Notes: generated by a model from the letters alone, not told the origin. 22,528 nt of DNA from an uncultured Agathobacter sp. (GCA_934365945.1 CAKRNE010000031.1:1-22528); one strand, 5' to 3'. Positions 1 through 8,028 are shown, counted from the stretch's first letter. Numbers and translations: made by a program.

Positions 1-516
1 TTAAATGGAAAGTTAATAACCGACTCGGTTGACCAGGATATGGTGCTTTTGGACTTCTGCCGCAAGCACAACTGCTTTTCTGTGAAGAGAGGCTGTGAGT
101 CAGGCAACTGCGGTCTTTGTACAGTACTTTTAGATGGAAAGCCTGTGCTGTCATGCAGCACGCCGATAGGCAGGGCAGACGGCAGAGAGGTTTATACTCT
201 TGAGGGACTTGAGGAGGAAGCTAAGCAGTTTACAGGATTTTTTGCGGCACAGGGAGCGGATCAGTGCGGCTTTTGTAATCCGGGTTATATAGTAAATATT
301 GTGGCACTTCTGAGAGAAAATCCTGACCCGACTGATGAGGAAATTCTTGAATATCTTTCAGGAAACTTGTGCCGTTGTACAGGATATCAGAGTCAGCTCC
401 GCTCAATCAGAAATTTCTTGAACAGTAAGAAGGAGGGGGCACCTCTTAATCTTGAGGCAAATGTCTACGGAGAGGATATCGGAAAGGAGTGGCAGGATGA
501 GCACAAATCAAACTAA
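1..516 (+). CDS. Molybdenum hydroxylase (xanthine dehydrogenase-like) 2Fe-2S subunit, 5' end outside window
   Basis: Iron-sulfur subunit of a xanthine dehydrogenase/CO dehydrogenase-type molybdenum hydroxylase; it passes electrons from the molybdopterin centre to the FAD subunit in the cytoplasm. The frame is open from base 1 and the residues before the first ATG (at 40) already read as the family's N-terminal beta strands, so the gene starts upstream of the window. Two cysteine clusters are visible: a plant-ferredoxin-type set (C-E-S-G-N-C-G-L-C, then a fourth Cys after about a dozen residues) and the C-terminal helical set (C-G-F-C near base 265 and C-R-C near base 370). These are the ligands of the two 2Fe-2S clusters. 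The end overlaps the next gene by 20 bases. An FAD subunit probably lies just upstream, unseen. Substrate (xanthine, another purine or other N-heterocycle) cannot be told from this subunit. Confidence 0.93.
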   Translation, partial: LNGKLITDSVDQDMVLLDFCRKHNCFSVKRGCESGNCGLCTVLLDGKPVLSCSTPIGRADGREVYTLEGLEEEAKQFTGFFAAQGADQCGFCNPGYIVNIVALLRENPDPTDEEILEYLSGNLCRCTGYQSQLRSIRNFLNSKKEGAPLNLEANVYGEDIGKEWQDEHKSN

Positions 517-2872
517 TGAAAACAGCTTCAACCGCGCCAGAAGGGATTACCACGCAGTTGGAAAATGTATACCGAAGAAGGATTCAAGCCAGCTTTTACT
601 CGGAAAGCCGGTATTTACCGATGATATCACACCGCGTGATGCGCTTGTCATAAAGCTTCTTAGAAGCCCATATGCAAATGCGATTGTCGAGGATGTAAAG
701 ACAGATATTGCTCTTAAGGTGCCGGGCATGGTTGCAGTATACACCTGGGAGGATGTTCCGAAAAAGCGTTTTTCTATCGCAGGCCAGACCTTCCCGGAGC
801 CGTCACCGTATGACAGATTAATCCTTGACCGCCATGTGAGAAGCGTAGGTGACGCTGTCGCTATCGTGGTAGGAGAATCGGAAAAGGCTGTGGACAAGGC
901 ACTTAACATGATAAAGGTAAAGTACACGGTGCTTGAGCCGGTGCTTGACTTCAGAAAGTCGCTGGACAACAAGGTGCTTGTGCATCCTGAGGATGACTGG
1001 TCATCCAGCATAGGCACAGGCGATGTAAAGCGCAATCTCATTCACCATGAGGAGGATGAGCATGGAAACGTGGAGAAAATTCTGTCAGAGTGCGATGAGA
1101 TTATTGAGCACACATATCGCATAAAGGCAGCGCAGCAGGCATATATGGAGACTTGCAGGGCATACTGTGAGATAGACAGATACGGCAGGCTTCACTGCAT
1201 CAGCTCGACACAGATTGTTTTCCATCTGCGCCGAATACTGGCCAATGCACTCGATATTCCAAAGTCCATGGTGCGTGCTGAAAAGCCGCGTATCGGAGGA
1301 GGCTTTGGTGCCAAGCAGACAGCGGTATGTGAGGTGTATCCGGCATTTGTTACCTGGAAGACAAAGCGTCCGAGCAAGATAATCTACAGCAGAAAAGAGT
1401 GTCAGACTATCGCGTCACCGCGTCATGAGATGGAGGTCACCGTGCGACTTGGAGCGATGAAGGATGGTCATATAAGGGCGATAGATCTTTATACGCTGTC
1501 AAATGGTGGAGCATACGGAGAGCACAGCACTACAACAGTAGGACTCTCAGGTCATAAATCACTTCCTCTTTACACAGGAGGCTGTGAGGCAACCAGATTT
1601 TCGTGCGATGTTGTGTACACAAACGTGCAGGCGGCAGGTGCGTACAGAGGCTATGGAGCCACACAGGGTATTTTTGCGCTTGAATCAACTGTCAATGAGC
1701 TCGCTGAAAAGCTGCATATAGACCCGGTTGAGCTCAGACTTAAAAATATCGTTCGCGAGGGCATGTTTATGCCTGCATATTTTGGCGAGACAGCCAATGC
1801 ATGTGCACTCGACAGATGCATAATGCACTGTGCGGACAATTTCCATTGGGCAGAAAAGTATCCTGTCCGCAATATGGGAAATGGAAAGGTTCGTGCAGCA
1901 GGCATGGCGCTTGCAATGCAGGGCTCATGCATATCCGATGTAGATGTCGGCTCGTGTACATTAAAGCTTTCAGACTGTGGCACCTACAACATGATGATAG
2001 GCGCGGCAGACATGGGAACCGGCTGTGATACCATACTTGCACAGATGGCGGCTGAGGTGCTCGACTGTGAGCCGGATGATATAGCAGTGTTTGGAGCAGA
2101 TACTGATGCTTCTCCTTATGATTCTGGCTCATACGCCTCATCAACCACCTACATCACAGGAATGGCCACACAGAACGCGGCACTTGAGCTTCGTGAAAAT
2201 ATAAAGAAAATCGGTGCACAGTTGCTTGGCTGTGATGCTTCAGCGGTGGATTTTGACGGCAAAGAGGTGTATATCATAAATCCGGACGGTGCAGACAATG
2301 GGGCTGTTTCCGTAAGTCTTTCAGATATAGCAACAAAATCACAGGTCAACAACACAATTCCTGTAGATGTCACCGCCACATATTCATCACCAGTCTCACC
2401 TCCTCCATACATGGTGGGAATGGTCGAGATAGAGCTTGATAAGGAGACAGGAGCAGTTAAAATACTTGATTATCAGGCGGTTGTGGACTGTGGAATCCCA
2501 GTCAATCCAAACCTTGCACGAGTGCAGGCTGAGGGCGGCATAGGACAGGGAATCGGCATGGCACTTTATGAGAATGTCACCTACAATGCCGGTGGAAAAA
2601 TCGCAGAAAATGACCTCATGCAGTACAAGATACCGACACGTCAGGACGTGGGCAATATCAATGTCGAATTTGAGACCAGCTATGAGCCGTCAGGCCCATT
2701 CGGAGTCAAGTCAATAGGCGAGATAGTTATCAATACACCGGCTCCTGCGCTGGCACATGCCATTTATCGAGCAACAGGTGTATGGCACAGGACAGTTCCG
2801 TTTACCCCTGAGAAAATACTTATGGGAATGGCAGACCCAAGCTGGCACGAAAAGGACCTTAGAGTGAAATGA
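497..2872 (+). CDS. Molybdenum hydroxylase large (molybdopterin-binding) subunit, xanthine dehydrogenase-like
   Basis: Catalytic subunit that binds molybdopterin and hydroxylates a purine or similar heterocycle; partner of the preceding 2Fe-2S protein. I place the start at ATG 497 (791 residues) because an AAAGGAG sits 7 bases upstream; an ATG at 452 in frame would add 15 residues deep inside the previous gene with no good site. Landmarks from 497: N-terminal aldehyde-oxidase a/b hammerhead (about 30-145), the molybdopterin-binding glycine loop GGGFGAK at 267-273, AYRGYG at 382-387, a GIGQGIG segment near 680, and the C-terminal GVKSIGE with E742 at the position of the catalytic glutamate of xanthine oxidase. 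Length fits the separate-subunit bacterial type (about 750-790). The stop overlaps the next start in ATGA, implying coupled translation. Exact substrate unknown; xanthine dehydrogenase is the usual annotation, but purine or nicotinate-type hydroxylases look similar. Confidence 0.93.
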   Translation: MSTNQTNENSFNRARRDYHAVGKCIPKKDSSQLLLGKPVFTDDITPRDALVIKLLRSPYANAIVEDVKTDIALKVPGMVAVYTWEDVPKKRFSIAGQTFPEPSPYDRLILDRHVRSVGDAVAIVVGESEKAVDKALNMIKVKYTVLEPVLDFRKSLDNKVLVHPEDDWSSSIGTGDVKRNLIHHEEDEHGNVEKILSECDEIIEHTYRIKAAQQAYMETCRAYCEIDRYGRLHCISSTQIVFHLRRILANALDIPKSMVRAEKPRIGGGFGAKQTAVCEVYPAFVTWKTKRPSKIIYSRKECQTIASPRHEMEVTVRLGAMKDGHIRAIDLYTLSNGGAYGEHSTTTVGLSGHKSLPLYTGGCEATRFSCDVVYTNVQAAGAYRGYGATQGIFALESTVNELAEKLHIDPVELRLKNIVREGMFMPAYFGETANACALDRCIMHCADNFHWAEKYPVRNMGNGKVRAAGMALAMQGSCISDVDVGSCTLKLSDCGTYNMMIGAADMGTGCDTILAQMAAEVLDCEPDDIAVFGADTDASPYDSGSYASSTTYITGMATQNAALELRENIKKIGAQLLGCDASAVDFDGKEVYIINPDGADNGAVSVSLSDIATKSQVNNTIPVDVTATYSSPVSPPPYMVGMVEIELDKETGAVKILDYQAVVDCGIPVNPNLARVQAEGGIGQGIGMALYENVTYNAGGKIAENDLMQYKIPTRQDVGNINVEFETSYEPSGPFGVKSIGEIVINTPAPALAHAIYRATGVWHRTVPFTPEKILMGMADPSWHEKDLRVK

Positions 2873-3696
2873 TTCATATCATATACATGGCGGCTGGAAA
2901 CAGCCGCCGTTTTGGAAGTAACAAGCTGTTTTATGAGCTGGATGGAAAGCCTATGTACAGGCATCTGCTTGACCGTTTGATAGAAATTAAAGATAGATAT
3001 AACAATTTAGAAAACATCAGAACTAACAAACGTTTAGATAGTGATGAAATGGATACTAATACTGTTATTGATACTTATATTGGCACAGACATCGACTTAT
3101 CAAAAAATGCTGAAAAAAAGACAAAAAATGCAAAGTCGAATAACCCGCTCATAGATATCACAGTTGTTACCCGCTACCGGGAAATACTGGACTACTGCTC
3201 ATCTATCCCCGATTGTCATGCTGTCTTAAGTCCGGACAGCGAAAAAGGCATATCCTACACTATAAAGGCTGGAATTATGGCAGTGAAGGAGCAGAAAAAG
3301 ACTGGTATGCAGACAGGGCAAACAAGTGGGCGGCAGAAAAAACCGGAAAAAAGCAGTGGCATGTTGCAAAATTCAGCCGAAACAGGGGACTACTACATGT
3401 TTGCAGTAGCCGACCAGCCATATTTGAAAAGTCAAAGCGTGATTAAATTAATAGATAAAGTACTTGAAAATACAGGGGGAGAGCAATTGGTATTTTCGCT
3501 TCGCTGTGGAGATGATGTAGGCAATCCGTGTGTATTTAATTCATCGCTTATCCCACAGCTTTTATCACTTAAGGGTGATAAGGGTGGCAGAAGTGTAGCA
3601 AAGAAGCATGACTGTGTATATGTGGATATTGCAGACGAGAGTGAGCTGATGGATATAGATATCTTATCAAATTCAAAACAAACCGGGACATTATAA
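2869..3696 (+). CDS. MocA/MobA-like nucleotidyltransferase, probable molybdenum cofactor cytidylyltransferase, with two insertions
   Basis: NTP-transferase-fold protein that probably converts molybdopterin to its dinucleotide form for the hydroxylase encoded just upstream. The N-terminus carries the nucleotide-binding signature (A-A-G-N-S-R-R-F-G-S-N-K, residues about 8-19), the middle has a VADQPYL metal-binding segment like VxDxP of MobA, and the C-terminus has GNPCVF followed by the G-D-K-G-G-R motif typical of MocA-like enzymes. At 275 residues it is about 70 longer than the usual family length of about 200. The excess lies in two hydrophilic, Lys/Asn/Thr-rich insertions, roughly residues 37-95 and 137-168. 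Start overlaps the previous stop (ATGA). CTP versus GTP preference cannot be read directly; MocA-like CTP use is inferred from the xanthine dehydrogenase family partner. Confidence 0.85.
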   Translation: MIHIIYMAAGNSRRFGSNKLFYELDGKPMYRHLLDRLIEIKDRYNNLENIRTNKRLDSDEMDTNTVIDTYIGTDIDLSKNAEKKTKNAKSNNPLIDITVVTRYREILDYCSSIPDCHAVLSPDSEKGISYTIKAGIMAVKEQKKTGMQTGQTSGRQKKPEKSSGMLQNSAETGDYYMFAVADQPYLKSQSVIKLIDKVLENTGGEQLVFSLRCGDDVGNPCVFNSSLIPQLLSLKGDKGGRSVAKKHDCVYVDIADESELMDIDILSNSKQTGTL

Positions 3697-3712
3697 AAGT
3701 TATTATGAAAGA

Positions 3713-3727
3713 GCACTGTATCAGTGC
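3713..3727 (+). other. Small perfect hairpin after the molybdenum hydroxylase operon
   Basis: GCACTG-TAT-CAGTGC forms a six-base-pair stem 17 bases past the nucleotidyltransferase stop. No T-tract follows, so it is a weak candidate for an intrinsic terminator; it may stabilise the 3' end of the operon mRNA. Confidence 0.35.
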
Positions 3728-3731
3728 ATAA

Positions 3732-3763
3732 CGAATGTATATTTCATACAGATTTCCATATAC
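3732..3763 (+). promoter_or_regulatory. Possible sporulation sigma-factor promoter for spoVT
   Basis: CGAATG (3732-3737) and CATATAC (3757-3763) resemble the sigma-G type -35 (TGAATA) and -10 (CATACTA) boxes, with a 19-base spacer that is slightly long. In Bacillus subtilis spoVT is transcribed by sigma-G. The match is partial and is only a suggestion. Confidence 0.25.
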
Positions 3764-3814
3764 TACCTCCAAAGCATGAATGCAAATGCAAAAAAGTAAC
3801 CGGAGGACAATAAA

Positions 3815-4360
3815 GTGAAAATCACAGGATTGACCAGAAGAGTAGACTCTCTCGGCAGAATAGTCATACCGAAGGAGCTGCGCAGGATGCTCCATATCAA
3901 AGAGGGCAGTCCGCTGGAAATATATATGGATGCAGACGAGACGATAGTGCTAAAGAAATATTCGCAGGTGGGAAGCATGAAAAATATATCACAGGCGTAC
4001 GCACAAAGCCTGTCAAAGGTAACCGGTGCCACAGTATGTGTGGCAGACAGGGAGGAGATAATAGCGGCAGCCGGTAAAAACCACAAAAAGTATATAGGCA
4101 AGGCTTTGTCCAAGGAACTAGAAGATATTATGGATAAGAGAAAAAGTGCCTTGTACAGTAAAAAAGACAATAACCTGATACCGGTGGTAAAGGACGATAA
4201 AGCTGACTGTGAAGCACAGGCGATAGCAGCAATAGTGCATGATGGTGATAGTGCGGGAGCCGTTATACTGTGTGCTTGCGACGAAAAATGCGATAACCCT
4301 GATATTGCCGAAAAGCTGGTGAGTGCAGCAGCAGAATTTCTGGCTGAACAGCTCGGCTAG
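3815..4360 (+). CDS. spoVT: Stage V sporulation protein T, AbrB-family transcription regulator
   Basis: DNA-binding regulator of late forespore gene expression. At 181 residues it matches SpoVT (about 178) rather than the shorter AbrB/Abh proteins. Residues 1-50 are the swapped-hairpin AbrB DNA-binding domain, with the characteristic RRVDSLGRIVIPKELRR segment followed by a G-S-P-L-E-I strand and LKKY. Residues about 55-178 form the GAF-like effector domain typical of SpoVT, ending in a helix of the A-A-E-F-L-A-E-Q type. The start is GTG at 3815 with CGGAGGA seven bases upstream; the first residues align with SpoVT's MKATGIVRR. It stands alone between the molybdenum hydroxylase operon and the penicillin-binding protein gene, which it might regulate, but that is inference. 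Confidence 0.92.
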   Translation: MKITGLTRRVDSLGRIVIPKELRRMLHIKEGSPLEIYMDADETIVLKKYSQVGSMKNISQAYAQSLSKVTGATVCVADREEIIAAAGKNHKKYIGKALSKELEDIMDKRKSALYSKKDNNLIPVVKDDKADCEAQAIAAIVHDGDSAGAVILCACDEKCDNPDIAEKLVSAAAEFLAEQLG

Positions 4361-4405
4361 AGACCATGAAAAGCACTGTAAAAAGCCTTGTAAAAAACTA
4401 TTTAC

Positions 4406-4435
4406 TTGACGGCAATAGCAATAAAGATGTAAAAT
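4406..4435 (+). promoter_or_regulatory. Sigma-A type promoter upstream of the penicillin-binding protein
   Basis: TTGACG (4406-4411), an 18-base spacer and TAAAAT (4430-4435) form a near-consensus promoter pointing toward the penicillin-binding protein gene. Transcription from it would give a leader of about 180 nt holding two hairpins. A second TATAAT at 4530-4535 without a clear -35 box is an alternative. Confidence 0.5.
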
Positions 4436-4443
4436 AGCGTGAT

Positions 4444-4467
4444 AAAGGGAGCAGTTAGCTTCCTTTT
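4444..4467 (+). other. Leader hairpin just after the promoter
   Basis: AAAGGGAGC (4444-4452) pairs with GCTTCCTTT (4458-4466), nine base pairs including one G-U, with loop AGTTA. The T-rich 3' arm makes it terminator-like, though the U-run is used in the stem. It begins within a few bases of the predicted start site, so it may act as a 5' stabilising stem or an attenuator. Confidence 0.4.
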
Positions 4468-4477
4468 GTGCTATAAC

Positions 4478-4519
4478 GGTATATCGAAAATTAAGCAATT
4501 ATTAATTTTCCGATGTACC
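4478..4519 (+). repeat. Long AT-rich inverted repeat in the leader of the penicillin-binding protein gene
   Basis: Left arm 4478-4494 and right arm 4502-4519 are complementary over 17 positions with one mismatch and one bulged base, around a seven-base loop. There is no trailing T-tract. Related palindromic CGGTATA/CGATATA pieces recur at 4581-4604, just before the ribosome binding site. It could be a dimeric-regulator site or an RNA structure. Confidence 0.55.
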
Positions 4520-4625
4520 TGAATTGTAGTATAATAGACAGTACATATTTGTGATATTTGTCAATTATCTATAGAGTATGCCGATATATAATGGTATACC
4601 GATAGTTTGGAGGTAACGTTTAGAA

Positions 4626-7100
4626 ATGGCAAAACAGAAAAAGAAAAAGAAGAAAAAGCAGCATCGCGTTTTCTGGTTTTTCATAAAGCTTCAGATTTTT
4701 CTGATGGTACTGATTCTTGGTGGATTATGCTTTTATTACTTTGGCGGATATGCAGACAAGGTGGCAAAGCTTCACTCAGAGGCAGTAGAGCTCGTGCAGA
4801 AATCTGACAAAAACACATTTTTACCGGCGCGGACGAGTACACTCTACGATACAAACGGTGATGAGATATCAGAGACAGCCACCACCAAAAAGGCTGACTA
4901 TGTAAAGTATGCAGATATCCCACAGAACTTCGTAAACTGTATGGTCAGCATCGAGGACAAGAAGTTCTACAAGCACAATGGTGTGGATTTAAAGGCAATA
5001 GTGCGTGCCGCAAAATCCATCATAAAGAACAAGAGAATTACCCAGGGTGGCAGTACCATCACGATGCAGCTCGCCCGAAATATTTACCTGGATACGAACA
5101 AGAACTGGCAGCGAAAAGTCAAGGAAATGTTCATAGCGATGGAGCTGGAAAAGAAATATTCGAAGAACGATATTATGGAGTTCTACCTGAATAACGTCTA
5201 TTTCATGAATGGATATTATGGTATTCAGGCAGCGTGCCACGGCTATTTCAACTGTGAGCTGGCAGATCTTGATTTGTCGCAGACTGCCTTTTTGTGTGCG
5301 ATTCCGAACAGCCCGACATACTATGACCCAATAAACAACAAGGATCATACACTGACGCGTCGGAATCTCATATTGAAAAACCTTAAGGATGATGGCAAAA
5401 TCACACAGCAGGAATATGAGGCTGCCATAAACGAGGAGATTATCCTCAATATGCCGGAGAAGGAAGATACGGTCAAGTATAACTACGTGGATACTTATGC
5501 ATATTACTGCGCTACGAGGGCACTCATGGAAAACGAGGGCTTCAAGTTCAAGTATTACTTTGATTCGGACGAGGAAGAAAAGGAATATGATACCTCATAT
5601 GATGAGATGTATTCGTATTGCCAGAAAAAGCTATATTCAGAAGGCTATAAGATTTACACATCGATAGACCTGACCAAACAGCAGCAGCTTCAGGATTCAA
5701 TTGACCTGACATTATTGGACTTCACAGATACCACTGATGATGGTACCTTTAAGCTTCAAAGTGCAGCAACCTGTATTGATAATGCGACAGGCTATGTTGT
5801 TGCAATAGTCGGTGGACGAAGCCAGGATGCGACAAATCATACGCTGAATCGTGCATTCCAGAGTCATCGTCAGCCGGGAAGCTCTATTAAGCCACTCATC
5901 GTGTATACGCCATCGTTTGAGCGTGGCAAGACACCGGACACAATAGTAAATGACCATAAGTTTGATGGTGGGCCGTCTAATGCCGGTGACAGCTATTATG
6001 GTGATGTAACCATCAGATTTGCGGTAGAAAAATCATTGAATACTGTGGCATGGCAGCTTTATGATGAGCTGACACCTAAGGTTGGCTTACAGTATCTGAA
6101 GGATATGAATTTTACAAATATTGTCAAGGATGATTACGTTACAGCGACAGCACTCGGAGGATTTACCACAGGTGTATCACCGCTTGAGATGGCATCAGCC
6201 TATGCGACTCTTGAGAATGACGGAATGTACAGGAATCCGACCTGCGTTACATCTATTGTGGATTCAGACAACAACATTATATATACTTCATCACAGAAGG
6301 ATACAGTAATTTATTCAGAGAATGCTGCAAGAACGATGACAGACGTCATGACCGGTGTTATGACACAGGGAACCGGTCGCAAGGCGAAGCTGGACAATGG
6401 CATGCCAAGTGCCGGAAAAACCGGAACTACAAACGATAAAAAGGATGGATGGTTCTGTGGCTTTACCAGATATTACACTACCTGTGTATGGGTAGGCTGT
6501 GATATGCCGGAGACCATAAAGGATTTGACAGGAGGCTCATATCCGGCAGAAATCTGGAAGACCTATATGGATCAGATACATTCAGATCTGACACCACTCA
6601 ATTTTCTGCCATATGCACATATGTCAGATGAAAGTCAGGACAATCAGGAAAGCCAGGAGGTTCAGGACACACCTGCAGATGATCAGACGCAGAATAATCC
6701 TACAGATCAGACAGTGACCACACCGGATGCAGGAACTACCACTGACCAGACCACGGCAGAGGATCCGAATAAGACAGATGCTGCTGGCGGAAATCATGAA
6801 AAAACACCTACTACACCATCAGAAAATCCATCAGGTGGAGCCGGAGACAGTGGCTCAGCCGGAGGCACAGGTGGAACTGGAGACAGTGGTTCAACCGGAG
6901 GTGCAGGTGGAGCCGGAGACAGTGGTTCAACCGGAGGTGCAGGTGGAGCCGGAGGCAGTGGTTCAACCGGAGGTGCAGGTGGAGCCGGAGGCAGCGGTTC
7001 AACCGGAGGCACAGGTGGAGCCGGAGGCAGTGGTTCAACCGGAAACACCGGTGGAACTACAGGAGGAGAAAGCGGTGCCACCGGTGGTGCAGCCCAGTAG
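4626..7100 (+). CDS. Class A penicillin-binding protein (glycosyltransferase 51 plus transpeptidase) with Gly-rich repeat tail
   Basis: Bifunctional peptidoglycan synthase (PBP1A/ponA type) of the cell envelope, 824 residues. It has a very basic cytoplasmic N-terminus (residues 1-14, mostly Lys), one membrane anchor (about 15-41), and a GT51 domain (about 65-245) with catalytic E110 in EDKKFYKH, then GGSTITMQLARN. A transpeptidase domain follows (about 375-660) with S419-S-I-K422, S470-L-N472 and K598-T-G600, all active-site motifs intact. From about 670 the tail is low-complexity: first Gln/Asp/Thr-rich, then six 12-residue glycine-rich repeats (740-811). Start ATG 4626 has GGAGG about 11 bases upstream. 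A short G-A-C-T-T hairpin without a U-run (7137-7149) is the only terminator candidate. It is monocistronic as far as visible. Confidence 0.95.
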   Translation: MAKQKKKKKKKQHRVFWFFIKLQIFLMVLILGGLCFYYFGGYADKVAKLHSEAVELVQKSDKNTFLPARTSTLYDTNGDEISETATTKKADYVKYADIPQNFVNCMVSIEDKKFYKHNGVDLKAIVRAAKSIIKNKRITQGGSTITMQLARNIYLDTNKNWQRKVKEMFIAMELEKKYSKNDIMEFYLNNVYFMNGYYGIQAACHGYFNCELADLDLSQTAFLCAIPNSPTYYDPINNKDHTLTRRNLILKNLKDDGKITQQEYEAAINEEIILNMPEKEDTVKYNYVDTYAYYCATRALMENEGFKFKYYFDSDEEEKEYDTSYDEMYSYCQKKLYSEGYKIYTSIDLTKQQQLQDSIDLTLLDFTDTTDDGTFKLQSAATCIDNATGYVVAIVGGRSQDATNHTLNRAFQSHRQPGSSIKPLIVYTPSFERGKTPDTIVNDHKFDGGPSNAGDSYYGDVTIRFAVEKSLNTVAWQLYDELTPKVGLQYLKDMNFTNIVKDDYVTATALGGFTTGVSPLEMASAYATLENDGMYRNPTCVTSIVDSDNNIIYTSSQKDTVIYSENAARTMTDVMTGVMTQGTGRKAKLDNGMPSAGKTGTTNDKKDGWFCGFTRYYTTCVWVGCDMPETIKDLTGGSYPAEIWKTYMDQIHSDLTPLNFLPYAHMSDESQDNQESQEVQDTPADDQTQNNPTDQTVTTPDAGTTTDQTTAEDPNKTDAAGGNHEKTPTTPSENPSGGAGDSGSAGGTGGTGDSGSTGGAGGAGDSGSTGGAGGAGGSGSTGGAGGAGGSGSTGGTGGAGGSGSTGNTGGTTGGESGATGGAAQ
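6843..7058 (+). repeat. Six tandem 36-bp repeats coding Gly/Ser/Thr-rich 12-residue units
   Basis: In-frame units starting at 6843, 6879, 6915, 6951, 6987 and 7023, each coding G-(D/G)-S-G-S-(T/A)-G-G-(A/T)-G-G-(A/T) or a close variant. The inner copies are almost identical at the DNA level, which points to recent expansion by slippage or recombination. They form the C-terminal tail of the penicillin-binding protein outside the membrane, with unit number likely variable between strains. Confidence 0.92.
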
Positions 7101-7219
7101 ATTTTTCCGGACCTTAGTGCAATAAAATAATTTTAAGACTTCAAAAGTCATATTATGCATATTAAATTGATAAATTTGCACATGCTGACGTATTTTAATA
7201 AATAGAAAGAAGATAAAAA

Positions 7220-7897
7220 ATGTCATTATTTGTAACCTACAGTAAAACAGACGGAGTATACAATCTCACACTGGCAGGCTTTACAGCACTCGTAATCATC
7301 ATGATCGCGATACTGTTAGCCGGCTGTGCCATATTTGGCAAGAACAAAAGAATAGGGGCAAAGCAGCTTGTATTTTCGGCGATGGCCATAGCACTTGCGA
7401 CAGTTACATCATTTATCAAGCTTTTCAGCCTTCCGATGGGAGGCTCTGTGACACTGCTTTCAATGTTGTTTATTGTATTAATCGGATACTGGTACGGAGT
7501 GGGACCCGGACTTACGGCAGCAGTGGCATACGGCATACTTCAGCTTGTGACCAATCCATATATAGTGAGCCTTCCGCAGATGCTTGTAGATTACATATTT
7601 GCATTTGGAGCGCTCGGACTCGCTGGAGTGTTTGCCAACAAGAAATATGGACTTGTCAAGGGGTACATAGTGGCAGTCATAGGTAGATTTTTCTTTGCAG
7701 TGCTGTCGGGAGTTGTGTTCTTTGCAGCATACGCACCTGTCACGATAGGAAACAAGACGATAGATGCGCTCATATATTCAGTGACCTACAACGGCTCATA
7801 TCTTGCAGTAGAAGGAATTATCACAATCATAGTGATATCAATTCCACCGGTTAAGAAGGCACTCGACTATGTGAAGCAGATGGCGAACAGCAGGTAG
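7220..7897 (+). CDS. thiT: Thiamine ECF transporter substrate-binding membrane protein (ThiT-type)
   Basis: S-component of an energy-coupling-factor importer, 225 residues and highly hydrophobic, with about six or seven membrane segments. The first (about 18-40) is an extra N-terminal helix ahead of the ThiT core. Family features are the GGSVTLLSMLFIVLIGYWYG segment, P-Q-M-L-V-D-Y-I-F-A-F in the region that carries binding-site residues in ThiT, and the late YNGSYL motif. It needs the shared EcfA/A'/T module encoded elsewhere. The start has only a weak AAAGAAG site and the upstream 119 bases are AT-rich. I looked for, and did not see, the conserved thi-box pieces of a TPP riboswitch, which often precedes thiT. 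A good terminator follows at 7935. Assignment to thiamine rests on family resemblance. Confidence 0.85.
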   Translation: MSLFVTYSKTDGVYNLTLAGFTALVIIMIAILLAGCAIFGKNKRIGAKQLVFSAMAIALATVTSFIKLFSLPMGGSVTLLSMLFIVLIGYWYGVGPGLTAAVAYGILQLVTNPYIVSLPQMLVDYIFAFGALGLAGVFANKKYGLVKGYIVAVIGRFFFAVLSGVVFFAAYAPVTIGNKTIDALIYSVTYNGSYLAVEGIITIIVISIPPVKKALDYVKQMANSR

Positions 7898-7934
7898 ATA
7901 ATCTATATCTAAATAATTAGAATATGTAAAAAGC

Positions 7935-7970
7935 AGCAGGATAGGTAGAAATACATGTCCTGCTCTTTTA
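7935..7970 (+). terminator. Intrinsic terminator after thiT
   Basis: AGCAGGA (7935-7941) pairs with TCCTGCT (7958-7964), followed by a C-T-T-T-T-A-rich tract. It lies 38 bases past the thiT stop and isolates that gene from what follows. Confidence 0.8.
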
Positions 7971-7984
7971 TTATTCGAAAAAAG

Positions 7985-8028
7985 CAAAACAAAATACTCG
8001 AAAAATACAAAACAAAATACTCGAAAAA
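7985..8028 (+). repeat. Tandem AT-rich repeat, 23-bp period, upstream of a candidate small RNA
   Basis: A 21-base unit (C-AAAA-C-AAAA-TACTCG-AAAAA) occurs at 7985-8005 and identically at 8008-8028; a partial third copy (ATTCGAAAAAA) precedes at about 7973-7983. The last copy ends about 15 bases upstream of a TATAAT box and covers the place where a -35 box would sit. A repeated regulator site is possible. Confidence 0.7.

Noticed and set aside
452..496. Extended N-terminus of the molybdenum hydroxylase large subunit from ATG 452
   Set aside because: No ribosome binding site; the added residues are a frame-shifted reading of the Fe-S gene end, while ATG 497 has AAAGGAG at proper distance.
547..1041. 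164-codon minus-strand frame opposite the hydroxylase large subunit
   Set aside because: Antisense shadow of a gene with strong family motifs; Ser/Thr-rich, no ribosome binding site.
6843..7058. Repeat array resembling a CRISPR by period
   Set aside because: Units are contiguous with no unique spacers, in frame and coding.
6727..7125. Val/Glu/Gln/Pro-rich frame, and Pro- or Leu-rich minus-strand frames, over the glycine-rich repeat
   Set aside because: They are shadow frames produced by the 36-bp repeats of the penicillin-binding protein; no start signals.
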